From assembly GCA_002422085.1 (NCBI GenBank), contig DISZ01000010.1, positions 261,440 to 325,439 of the forward strand: a DNA stretch of 64,000 bases, in the 5' to 3' direction. This stretch comes from Rhodobacteraceae bacterium UBA6197. Its GTDB lineage: Bacteria; Pseudomonadota; Alphaproteobacteria; Rhodobacterales; Rhodobacteraceae. A program made the translations under genes and the position numbers. Below are positions 1 to 6,542 of the stretch, in pieces; the first letter of the stretch is position 1; each line of letters begins with the position of its first letter. Under the pieces are notes generated by a model. That model had not been told where the DNA came from. It did not search any database and saw only the letters and a list, made by a program, of their open reading frames with translations.

Positions 1-263
1 CCCGGCGTCACCGGCGTGGTGCAAGAGGCCGGCGTGCCGCGCATCCCCTCGATCTCGACCAGACAAAGCCGGCACGAGCCGATCGGTTCGAGCATGTCCG
101 AGGCGCAAAGCTTTGGCACCGAGATCCCCGCCTCGGCCGCCGCGCGCATCACCGAGGTGCCCGCCGGAACCGTGACCGAAAACCCGTCAACCGTCAGCGT
201 GACCGGCGCGCCAACCCGTGCGGGGGTGCCCATGTCCTTGATCGGGATGATGAAATCCTTCAT
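1..263 (-). CDS. fdsA: NAD-dependent formate dehydrogenase alpha subunit, N-terminal part (runs off the window)
   Basis: Only the first ~87 codons are present; the rest lies to the left of the window. The translation begins MKDFIIPIKDMG and soon shows a plant-type [2Fe-2S] ferredoxin fold with the cysteine pattern KLCASD...GSCRLC...ASCTTP. This is the N-terminal electron-transfer domain found in FdsA/NuoG-type subunits ahead of the molybdopterin domain. The ATG shares an ATGA overlap with the stop of fdsB, which fixes the start and implies translational coupling. In the family the subunit carries the Mo-bisMGD centre that oxidises formate to CO2 and passes electrons through Fe-S clusters to the FdsB flavin. 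The Mo domain itself cannot be seen here. Confidence 0.85.
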   Translation of the reverse strand, partial: MKDFIIPIKDMGTPARVGAPVTLTVDGFSVTVPAGTSVMRAAAEAGISVPKLCASDMLEPIGSCRLCLVEIEGMRGTPASCTTPVTP

Positions 264-1786
264 TCCGCAGCCTCCTTGTGGCAGGCAAAGTCATCGGGGA
301 AATGGGTCAGCGCCGACAGCACTGGATAGGGCGTAAAGCCGCCCAGCGCACACAGCGAGCCCAGCTTCATCGTCTGGCACAGATCCTTCAACAGCGGCAC
401 CGCCGCCGCATCGCCCGCCGCGATCCGGTCGATGGTTTCCGCGCCGCGCACCGCGCCGATCCGGCACGGCGTGCATTTGCCACAGGATTCGATCGCGCAA
501 AACGCCATCGCAAAGCGCGCCAGCGCCAGCATGTCGGCGCTGTCGTCATGCACCACCAGACCGGCATGACCCACCAGCCCGCCCTGACCGGCAAATTCCT
601 CGTAGCAGAACGGCAGGTCGAAATCGGCTTGCGGATGATAGGCACCCAGCGGGCCGCCCACCTGCACCGCCTTGACCGGCCGCCCCGAGGCCGTGCCGCC
701 GCCGATATCGTTGACGATCTCGCCCAGGGTGACGCCAAAGCCGGTCTCGAACAGCCCGCCATAGCGCACGTTTCCGGCGATTTGCAGCGGAATCGTCCCG
801 CGCGAGCGGTTGATGCCGATCGCTTTGTAGGCCGCAGCACCCTCGGTCAGGATCCAGGGCACCGCCGCGAGGCTGAGCACGTTGTTGACCACCGTCGGGC
901 GCCCCATGAACCCTTCCAGCGCCGGCAGGGGCGGCTTGGCGCGCACCACGCCGCGCTGGCCTTCGAGGCTGTTCAACAGGCTGGTTTCCTCGCCGCAGAC
1001 ATAGGCGCCCGCGCCGACGCGCAGCTCGATCTCGAAGGCCGGGCCGCTGCCCAGCACCGCATCGCCCAGAATCCCCGCCTGCCGCGCCAGACCCAGCGCC
1101 CGGCCCAGCACCGCGATTGCATCGGGATATTCCGAGCGCAGATAGACAAAGCCCTTGGTCGCGCCACAGGCAAGGCCGGCAATCGCCATGCCCTCGATCA
1201 GGCAGAACGGGTCGCCCTCGATCAGCATCCGGTCGGCAAAGGTGCCGCTGTCGCCCTCATCGGCATTGCAGACGATGTATTTGCGGTCCGCCGGGGCCGC
1301 GGCCACGGTCTGCCATTTGATCCCGGTCGGAAAGCCCGCGCCGCCGCGACCGCGCAGGCCCGAGGCGGCAACCTCGTCCAGCACCGCCTGCGGCCCAAGC
1401 GCCAGCGCCCGGCGCAGCCCGGCCAGCCCGCCATGCGCCTCGTAGTCGGCCAGCGAAGTCGGGTCGATCAACCCGACGCGGGCAAAGGTCAGCCGGGTCT
1501 GGCGTTTGAAATAGGGGATCTCGTCCGTCAGGCCCAGCGCCCGGGGATGCGTCTCGGGGGCGTCGAACAGTGCCGCGGCATCGGCGGCGTCAAACGGGCC
1601 AAAGGCAATGCGGCCCGCGGCGGTTTCCAGTTCGACCAAGGGCTCAAGCCAGATCATGCCCCGGCTGCCGTTGCGGATGATCTGCACGTCGATGCCGCGC
1701 TGCGCGGCCTCTTTGGCAATCGCCGCGGCGACCGCATCGGCGCCCAGCGCGCGGGCGGCGGCATCGGCGGGAACGTAGATCTTCAT
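260..1786 (-). CDS. fdsB: NAD-dependent formate dehydrogenase beta (diaphorase) subunit
   Basis: 508 aa, NuoF-like. The start MKIYVPADA is fixed by an ATGA overlap with fdsG; a longer upstream extension in this frame is only an open shadow of fdsG. Visible motifs are the glycine-rich NADH/FMN loop GRGGAGFPTGIKW near residue 180, a second nucleotide-binding stretch around ICNADEGDSGTF, and the [4Fe-4S] motif ESCGKCTPC at about 433-441 with the fourth cysteine near SLCALGG. Together with FdsG it moves electrons from the alpha subunit to NAD+ in the cytoplasm. It sits between fdsG and fdsA with 4-base overlaps on both sides. Length and motif order fit FdsB; the gene context separates it from NuoF of complex I. 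Confidence 0.93.
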   Translation of the reverse strand: MKIYVPADAAARALGADAVAAAIAKEAAQRGIDVQIIRNGSRGMIWLEPLVELETAAGRIAFGPFDAADAAALFDAPETHPRALGLTDEIPYFKRQTRLTFARVGLIDPTSLADYEAHGGLAGLRRALALGPQAVLDEVAASGLRGRGGAGFPTGIKWQTVAAAPADRKYIVCNADEGDSGTFADRMLIEGDPFCLIEGMAIAGLACGATKGFVYLRSEYPDAIAVLGRALGLARQAGILGDAVLGSGPAFEIELRVGAGAYVCGEETSLLNSLEGQRGVVRAKPPLPALEGFMGRPTVVNNVLSLAAVPWILTEGAAAYKAIGINRSRGTIPLQIAGNVRYGGLFETGFGVTLGEIVNDIGGGTASGRPVKAVQVGGPLGAYHPQADFDLPFCYEEFAGQGGLVGHAGLVVHDDSADMLALARFAMAFCAIESCGKCTPCRIGAVRGAETIDRIAAGDAAAVPLLKDLCQTMKLGSLCALGGFTPYPVLSALTHFPDDFACHKEAAE

Positions 1787-2244
1787 GACAGCACCTCCGC
1801 CGCAATCGCCGCCACCTTGGCCGCATCCAGCCGACCGATCGGCTGCCCGTCCACCTGCGCCGCCGGACCGCAGGCGCAAAGCCCAAGGCAATAGACCGCC
1901 TCGAGGGTCACATCGGCGCGGCTTTCGCCCAGCTTCAGGCCCAGCGCCGCCTCGATCCGCGCCAGCGCCTGATCGCCGCCCATCGCCTGACAGGCCTCGG
2001 CGCGGCACAGCTTGATGGTATGGCGCCCGGCCGGCGTGCGGCGAAAATCGTGGTAAAAGCTGATGACACCCTCGACCTCGGCCCCGGTCAGCGCAAGCGC
2101 CTTGGCGATCGGCGCCACGGCGGCGGCAGGGATCAGACCGAACTCGGCCTGCACCGCATGCAAGATCGGCAGCAGGGGGCCTTCAAGGCCTTGATGCGCC
2201 GTTAAAATCGCATCCATACGTTCGGCAATCGCCGCCTCTGACAT
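1783..2244 (-). CDS. fdsG: NAD-dependent formate dehydrogenase gamma subunit ([2Fe-2S], NuoE-like)
   Basis: 153 aa, the size expected of FdsG/NuoE. The N-terminal helical part contains GVISFYHDFRR, and the thioredoxin-like half has the four cluster cysteines in LCRAEACQAMGG and YCLGLCACGP. The [2Fe-2S] cluster works with FdsB. It is the first gene of the fdsGBA operon, transcribed leftward, 88 bases after the stop of a LysR-type regulator. The start MSEAAIAERM is preceded on the minus strand by GGGAGGAAGCC, a good ribosome binding site. An LTTR-like inverted repeat lies between the regulator and this gene. Confidence 0.92.
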   Translation of the reverse strand: MSEAAIAERMDAILTAHQGLEGPLLPILHAVQAEFGLIPAAAVAPIAKALALTGAEVEGVISFYHDFRRTPAGRHTIKLCRAEACQAMGGDQALARIEAALGLKLGESRADVTLEAVYCLGLCACGPAAQVDGQPIGRLDAAKVAAIAAEVLS

Positions 2245-2317
2245 GGCTTCCTCCCGGTTGGCTCTGCCTCAGGTAGGTCAGTGTGATAGGGAAATCAATT
2301 CCGATCAATCGTTGCGC

Positions 2318-2334
2318 GATAGGCAAATCCTATC
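2318..2334. promoter_or_regulatory. LysR-type operator candidate upstream of fdsG
   Basis: Perfect inverted repeat GATAGG-N5-CCTATC containing a T-N11-A core (TAGGCAAATCCTA), the classic LTTR half-site geometry. It overlaps the stop codon of the upstream LysR gene and is 74 bases before the fdsG start. A second GATAGG half-site occurs at 2285-2290 with a poor partner. Two spaced sites would fit an activation/recruitment pair. Binding is inferred from symmetry only. Confidence 0.5.
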
Positions 2335-3205
2335 AAACCTCGGCTACCCGACGCGCTTCCTCCAGCAGCGCCAGGAGGCTTGGGGTATAGGGATCGCGCT
2401 CGAGCGCGATCAGCCCGACCCGGTGACAGGCCTCGGGCGCCACCAGCGGCCGGGCCACGCAACCGGGCGGCAAGGCAAAGCCTTCGGTCAGCGCCTCGGC
2501 AAGGATCGCCGCCCAATCGCCGGTCGCCACATGCGCCAAAAGCGCGATCGTCGAATTCGATTGCACCCGTGCGGTGACCGCCACCCCGGCCTCGGCCAGA
2601 TGCGCATTCACCAGACGGCGGTTCTGCATATCGGGGGTCAGCAGACACAGCGGCCGCGTCGCCGCCTCGGCCCAGCCGATCGGCGTTGGGTCACTGCCGC
2701 GTTCCAGCAGCCGATACCGCTCGGTCCAGAGCGGCACCTGCCGCACCCGCCCCAGCGGCTCGGTATCCAGATAGGTGATCCCCGCATCCAGTTGCAACGC
2801 CTCGATCCCTTCACGGATTTCGGCCGAGGTGCACGACGAAATGGAGATCCGCATCCCCGGATTGCGCGCAAGATAAGGCCCGGTCAGCCGCGCCGCCCGG
2901 GTCAAGGCGGTCGGGATCACCCCCAGCCGCAGATCGCCCGCCACCCCGTAGCGCGCCGCCCGCATCTCATCACGCATCGCACGCGCATCGCCAACGATCC
3001 GCCGCGCCCATTCCAGAACCCGCTGCCCCTCGGGCGTCAGCCCCTGATAGCGCGACCCGCGCCAGACCAGCTGCACGCCAAGCTGGTCCTCCAGCGCCCG
3101 GATCGCCGACGACAGCGACGGCTGCGTCACGCCATAGGCCTCGGCGGCACGGCCAAAATGCGCCTCGCGCGCCAAGGCAATGAACATTTCCAGCTTGTCG
3201 ATCAT
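2333..3205 (-). CDS. fdsR: LysR-family transcriptional regulator of the formate dehydrogenase operon
   Basis: 290 aa, normal LTTR length. The N-terminal winged helix-turn-helix is plain (FIALAREAHFGRAAEAYGVT followed by QPSLSSAIRALE), then a linker helix and a two-lobed effector domain. It lies directly upstream of fdsG on the same strand, 88 bases apart, with a palindromic operator candidate between them. LysR genes beside fds operons are known as FdsR. The effector cannot be read from sequence. The symbol rests on context rather than on any distinctive residue. Confidence 0.8.
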   Translation of the reverse strand: MIDKLEMFIALAREAHFGRAAEAYGVTQPSLSSAIRALEDQLGVQLVWRGSRYQGLTPEGQRVLEWARRIVGDARAMRDEMRAARYGVAGDLRLGVIPTALTRAARLTGPYLARNPGMRISISSCTSAEIREGIEALQLDAGITYLDTEPLGRVRQVPLWTERYRLLERGSDPTPIGWAEAATRPLCLLTPDMQNRRLVNAHLAEAGVAVTARVQSNSTIALLAHVATGDWAAILAEALTEGFALPPGCVARPLVAPEACHRVGLIALERDPYTPSLLALLEEARRVAEV

Positions 3206-3234
3206 CGCGAAACCCTAAAGCCCCTCGCGCCCGC

Positions 3235-3304
3235 GCGCATCCCCAAAGTTACGCCTGCGCATATTCCCAAAGTTGCGCCCGCGCATATTCCCAAAGTTGC
3301 GCCC
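3235..3304. repeat. Three tandem ~24-base units in the regulator/peptidase gap
   Basis: The core CCCAAAGTT recurs at 3242, 3266 and 3290 with a 24-base period; the flanking GCGCATATT and GCGCCC are also shared, and the first unit lacks 2 bases. It fills the start of the 238-base divergent gap between the LysR gene and the S49 peptidase gene. No coding role is evident. Confidence 0.85.
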
Positions 3305-3342
3305 GGAAATTGCGCCTGCGCGCATCCCCGAAATCCCTGCGG

Positions 3343-3381
3343 CATCTTTTTGGCAAAAATACTCCCGCCGGAGGCTCCCGG
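3343..3381 (-). repeat. Intergenic GC-hairpin repeat, first copy
   Basis: Read on the minus strand it is GGGAGCCTCCGGCGGG followed by AGTATTTTTGCC and an A-rich tail. The same GGGAGCCTCCGGCGGG core with a similar ATATTT tail recurs on the plus strand at 17175-17214. GCCTCCGGC can form a small hairpin. From memory, elements of this form are very frequent between genes in Rhodobacteraceae genomes. Confidence 0.6.
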
Positions 3382-3443
3382 CTTTTGCGTTATTCGGCGC
3401 TCGGCGCTTGTTTGCCCGCCGCCCGCAGCTTACATCCGCAGAC

Positions 3444-4268
3444 ATGGATATCAAACGCCTCATCCCTTTCACCAAGAAACCGCCGCTGGTGTCGGTGATC
3501 CGCCTGCAAGGTGCGATCGGCGCCACCCGACCGGGGGCCTCGGGCCTGTCGGACGCAGCACTTGCACCGCTGATCGAACGCGCCTTTCGCCGCGGCCGCC
3601 CGGTTGCCGTGGCGCTGATCATCAACTCGCCCGGCGGCTCGCCGGTGCAATCCTCGCTGATCGCATCCCGGATCCGCCGCCTGTCGGCCGAAACCGGCAT
3701 CAAGACCCACGCCTTTGTCGAAGACATCGCCGCGTCAGGCGGCTATTGGCTGGCCTGCGCGGCCGACGACATCTGGGCCGACAGCACCTCGGTCGTCGGC
3801 TCGGTCGGGGTGATCTCGGCGGGCTTTGGTCTGGCCGGCCTGATCGAGCGCCACGGCGTCGAGCGGCGGGTCCACACCGCCGGCGGATCCAAAAGCTTTC
3901 TGGACCCGTTCCGCCCCGAAAAACCCGAAGACGTCGAGCGCCTGCACCGCCTGCTTGAACCGATGCATCTGGCGTTCAAGACCTGGATCACCGCGCGCCG
4001 GGGGCTGCGGCTTTCGTCCGGGCGCGACCTGTTCACCGGCGATGTCTGGACCGGGGCCGATGCCGTCGACCTGGGGCTGATCGACGGGATCGGCCATATG
4101 GTGCCCAAACTGAAATCCCTTTACGGCGACAAGGTCCGGCTGGTCGCCTATGACCAACGCCGCCCCTGGCTGCGCCGTTTCGGAATGCAGGCGATGACCG
4201 AGGGCGCGATCGGTGCCGCGCTGGATCTGGCCGAAGAGCGCGCGCTTTGGGCGCGCTACGGGCTTTGA
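3444..4268 (+). CDS. S49 (SppA/SohB-like) serine peptidase
   Basis: 274 aa, a single-domain S49 protease. The oligomerisation/substrate segment NSPGGSPVQSS is at 61-71, the nucleophile is the serine of AASGGYW (Ser98), and the conserved SVVGSVGVI follows at 116-124. The general-base lysine is probably Lys150 in GGSKSF. Family members degrade signal peptides or membrane-protein fragments at the inner membrane. No clear signal peptide is visible here. The start MDIKRLIPF was chosen because it begins the conserved region; the frame is open further upstream through the tandem repeats but without coding character. No strong Shine-Dalgarno is seen. A small membrane protein gene follows 1 base after the stop. 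Confidence 0.85.
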   Translation: MDIKRLIPFTKKPPLVSVIRLQGAIGATRPGASGLSDAALAPLIERAFRRGRPVAVALIINSPGGSPVQSSLIASRIRRLSAETGIKTHAFVEDIAASGGYWLACAADDIWADSTSVVGSVGVISAGFGLAGLIERHGVERRVHTAGGSKSFLDPFRPEKPEDVERLHRLLEPMHLAFKTWITARRGLRLSSGRDLFTGDVWTGADAVDLGLIDGIGHMVPKLKSLYGDKVRLVAYDQRRPWLRRFGMQAMTEGAIGAALDLAEERALWARYGL

Positions 4269-4269
4269 C

Positions 4270-4446
4270 ATGCTGATCAAGGGCATGGTCATCTTTCTGG
4301 CGGTCATGGCGGGGCTGGCGATGTTTGGCAAGCTGAGGTTGCCGGGGCTGCACCGGCGCCGGGCCGCCCTGCCCGGCAAATGCCGCAGATGCGGGCGGCC
4401 AAGAATAGGCAAGGGCCCCTGCCCCTGCACGACCAAATCATCGTAA
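4270..4446 (+). CDS. Small membrane protein with zinc-ribbon-like C-terminus
   Basis: 58 aa. Residues ~3-21 (IKGMVIFLAVMAGLAMFG) form one transmembrane segment. The C-terminal half has four cysteines as CRRCGRP...GPCPC, a compact zinc-ribbon-like arrangement. The start is 1 base beyond the peptidase stop and the next gene begins 17 bases after its stop, so it is probably cotranscribed with both. I recall similar short proteins as conserved hypotheticals in Rhodobacteraceae, with no known function. The TM anchor plus a cytoplasmic metal-binding tail suggests an adaptor, but that is inference. Confidence 0.7.
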   Translation: MLIKGMVIFLAVMAGLAMFGKLRLPGLHRRRAALPGKCRRCGRPRIGKGPCPCTTKSS

Positions 4447-4463
4447 AGACGGGGCGCTGATCA

Positions 4464-5420
4464 GTGATCTGGGATCTCTTTCATATTGCCACTGGTCTGG
4501 TGCTGCTTGTGATTGCAGGGGATCTACTGGTGCGCGGCGCGGTGAACCTGTCGCTGCGGCTTGGCATTCCGGCGCTGATCGTGGGGCTGACGGTGGTGGC
4601 GTTTGGCACCTCGGCGCCCGAGCTGATGGTCTCGGTCGCGGCGGTGCTGGACCACGCGCCGGGGATCGCGCTGGGCAATGTGGTCGGATCGAACACCGCC
4701 AATATCCTGCTGGTGCTGGGGATTCCGGCAATCATCTCGGTGATCCGCACTGACGAGAACGACCTGCGCAAAAGCTATCTGACGATGCTGGGGGCGGCGC
4801 TCTTGTTCATCGTGATCTGCTATCTGGGGCCGATCCGCTGGCCGCAGGCGCTGATCTTGCTGGGCGCCTTGGGTTTGATGCTGTGGGACCAGATCACCGA
4901 CGCGATGGCGCATCGCGCCTGCCGTAGCGAGGCCGAGGATCTGGAGGGCGCGGACCCGCAGATGCCCTGGCGCCGGATCGTGCTTTTCCTCGGGCTGGGG
5001 CTTGTCGGCCTGCCGCTGGGGGCGGATTTCCTGGTCGATGGCGCGACCAGCATCGCCCGCTTTTACGGGATTTCGGAAACCGTGATCGGGCTGACGCTGG
5101 TTGCCGTCGGCACGTCGTTGCCGGAACTGGCGACCTCGATCACCGCCGCGCTGAAGGGCCGCGCCGATGTGGCGCTGGGCAATGTGGTGGGCTCGAACAT
5201 CTTCAACCTGCTGTGCATCGTCGGGGTGGCCGGGCTGATCGGTCCGATGCCGGTGCCCGCGCAGATGCTGCGACTGGATCTGTGGGTGATGCTGGGCGCA
5301 TCGCTGTTGATGGCACCGTTCATCTTTTACCGCTGGCCGTTTCGCCGGATGGTCGGTTTCGGGTTTGTCGGGCTTTATGCGATCTATTTGATCGTATTGA
5401 TGAGCGGAGCGGAGGCATGA
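4464..5420 (+). CDS. Calcium/sodium antiporter, CaCA family (YrbG-like)
   Basis: 318 aa, about ten hydrophobic segments. The two inverted alpha repeats of the CaCA family are clear: GTSAPELMVS with GNVVGSNTANI near residues 45-80, and GTSLPELATS with GNVVGSNIFNL near 215-250. The acidic residues in both repeats coordinate the cation in exchangers of this family. It starts with GTG (gtgatctgg). The stop overlaps the next gene's start in ATGA. An inner-membrane role in cation exchange is well supported; the actual ion pair (Ca/Na, Ca/H or K) is not determined by the sequence. Confidence 0.9.
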   Translation: MIWDLFHIATGLVLLVIAGDLLVRGAVNLSLRLGIPALIVGLTVVAFGTSAPELMVSVAAVLDHAPGIALGNVVGSNTANILLVLGIPAIISVIRTDENDLRKSYLTMLGAALLFIVICYLGPIRWPQALILLGALGLMLWDQITDAMAHRACRSEAEDLEGADPQMPWRRIVLFLGLGLVGLPLGADFLVDGATSIARFYGISETVIGLTLVAVGTSLPELATSITAALKGRADVALGNVVGSNIFNLLCIVGVAGLIGPMPVPAQMLRLDLWVMLGASLLMAPFIFYRWPFRRMVGFGFVGLYAIYLIVLMSGAEA

Positions 5421-6244
5421 CCAGAGGACGCGCACTGATTACCGGAGGCGCCCGGCGGCTGGGCGCGGCGATGGCGCTTTATCTGGCCGGGCGCGGCTTT
5501 GACGTGGCGATCCACTATGCCAATTCGGCCGAGGACGCCGAGGCGGTGGCCAAGGCCGTCGAAGACTCGGGGCGTCGGGATCCAGGCGGGCGGGATCCGG
5601 GCGGGCGGGATCCGGGCGTTCGGGCCTGCACGCTGCGCGCCGATCTGTTGCACGAGGCCGAAACCCAAACGCTGGTCGCGCGCGCGGCCGAGGCGCTGGG
5701 CGGACCGCTGAACGTGCTGGTCAACAACGCCTCGATCTTCGAATATGACAGCCTGCAATCGGCCAGCCGCACCGGCTGGGACCGACATATGGAAAGCAAC
5801 CTGCGCGCGCCTTTCGTGCTGACCCAGAATTTTGCCGCGCAGGCGCCGCAGACAGATCGCAGCGGCCCGGAACCCCTGGCCCGCGCGCTGATCGTCAACA
5901 TGCTGGATCAACGCGTGCTGAAACCGACGCCCGAATTCATGACCTATACGCTGGCCAAGATGGGGCTTTGGGCGCTGACGCGGACCGCCGCGCAGGCGCT
6001 GGCACCGCAGGTCCGGGTCAATGCCATCGGCCCCGGCCCGACGCTGCAAGGCGCGCGCCAATCGGCCGAGCACTTTGCCCGCCAGCGCGCCGCCACGATC
6101 CTTGAACGCGGCGCCGACGCCGAGGGGATTTGTGCGGCGCTGGGCTACTTTCTGGACGCTCCGGCGGTGACGGGGCAGCTGCTCTGCGTGGATGGCGGTC
6201 AGCACCTTGGTTGGAAAACACCTGACGTTTTGGGGTGGGAATAG
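5417..6244 (+). CDS. Short-chain dehydrogenase, pteridine-reductase/FolM-like
   Basis: 275 aa Rossmann SDR. The N-terminal motif TGGARRLG has the arginine typical of NADPH-preferring pteridine reductases instead of the usual TGxxxGxG. NNAS follows near residue 100, and YTLAK holds the catalytic Tyr and Lys. A loop near residues 52-68 carries (GRDPG)-type repeats encoded by 15-base tandem DNA units at 5571-5620, inserted between the second strand and the segment RACTLRADL. The start is fixed by an ATGA overlap with the antiporter gene. The likely reaction is reduction of a dihydropterin or dihydromonapterin, inferred from the motif. A sugar or acyl substrate is not excluded. Confidence 0.8.
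   Translation: MTRGRALITGGARRLGAAMALYLAGRGFDVAIHYANSAEDAEAVAKAVEDSGRRDPGGRDPGGRDPGVRACTLRADLLHEAETQTLVARAAEALGGPLNVLVNNASIFEYDSLQSASRTGWDRHMESNLRAPFVLTQNFAAQAPQTDRSGPEPLARALIVNMLDQRVLKPTPEFMTYTLAKMGLWALTRTAAQALAPQVRVNAIGPGPTLQGARQSAEHFARQRAATILERGADAEGICAALGYFLDAPAVTGQLLCVDGGQHLGWKTPDVLGWE
5571..5620. repeat. In-frame 15-base tandem repeat inside the SDR gene
   Basis: GGGATCC recurs with a 15-base period (its A at 5580, 5595 and 5610), within units of the form GGCGGGCGGGATCCG. As 15 is a multiple of three, the units add five residues each (GRDPG) without shifting the frame. Confidence 0.9.
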
Positions 6245-6292
6245 CCGATCAACCGGAGGTCGCGTGGCAACTTGTCCACTTTGGTTCAACGC

Positions 6293-6308
6293 GTAACGAA
6301 ACCGTTAC
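6293..6308. promoter_or_regulatory. Inverted repeat GTAACG-N4-CGTTAC downstream of the SDR gene
   Basis: Perfect 6-base arms around AAAC, 48 bases after the SDR stop, followed by an A/T-rich run (AAATATCCTAATATTTT). It could be a weak terminator for the exchanger/SDR operon or an operator for uvrC. The sequence does not decide. Confidence 0.35.
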
Positions 6309-6381
6309 AAATATCCTAATATTTTCAGTGACTTGCAGTGTTTGCAAAAACTTTCACTTACATTTCAATATGTTGCAAAAC

Positions 6382-6398
6382 TGCCTAAAAATTAGGCA
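6382..6398. promoter_or_regulatory. 17-base palindrome in the AT-rich uvrC upstream region
   Basis: TGCCTAAAAATTAGGCA is a perfect 7-base inverted repeat around AAA, about 145 bases before the uvrC start. The surrounding 100 bases are much richer in A+T than the rest of the window. The symmetry and spacing fit a dimeric regulator's operator; no regulator is encoded beside it. Confidence 0.4.
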
Positions 6399-6459
6399 AC
6401 CCGAGGAGCGGGGCTGAAAACAAGGAAAATCGGCGGCTCGTGAATTGTTTCCAACAGAG

Positions 6460-6468
6460 TTATCCACA
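6460..6468 (+). promoter_or_regulatory. Consensus DnaA box
   Basis: TTATCCACA is an exact match to the DnaA box TTATNCACA. A degenerate relative, TTGTCCACT, is at 6272-6280, and the AT-rich stretch 6309-6400 lies between them. A cluster large enough for a chromosomal origin is not present, so this is listed as a possible DnaA-responsive site upstream of uvrC. Confidence 0.4.
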
Positions 6469-6542
6469 GAATCCGTGGACAGGTTTTCTCTTGCGCCCAA
6501 GCGCGTATGGTTGCAGCGAGGCGAGAGAATCACGAGGTGAAA

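Noticed and set aside
278..1894. Very long open frame on the plus strand opposite fdsB
   Set aside because: It is a mirror of the high-GC fdsB gene: its product is Arg/Gln/His-rich with no family motif, while the opposite strand shows clear NuoF motifs.
6338..6380. TTTGCAAA-type paired sites of ScfR/PccR-family regulators
   Set aside because: Only isolated TTTGCAAA and TTGCAAA occur without the required close spacing, and no acyl-CoA gene is adjacent.
6245..6542. Chromosome replication origin
   Set aside because: Only one exact DnaA box and none of the usual origin neighbour genes; kept only as a regulatory candidate.
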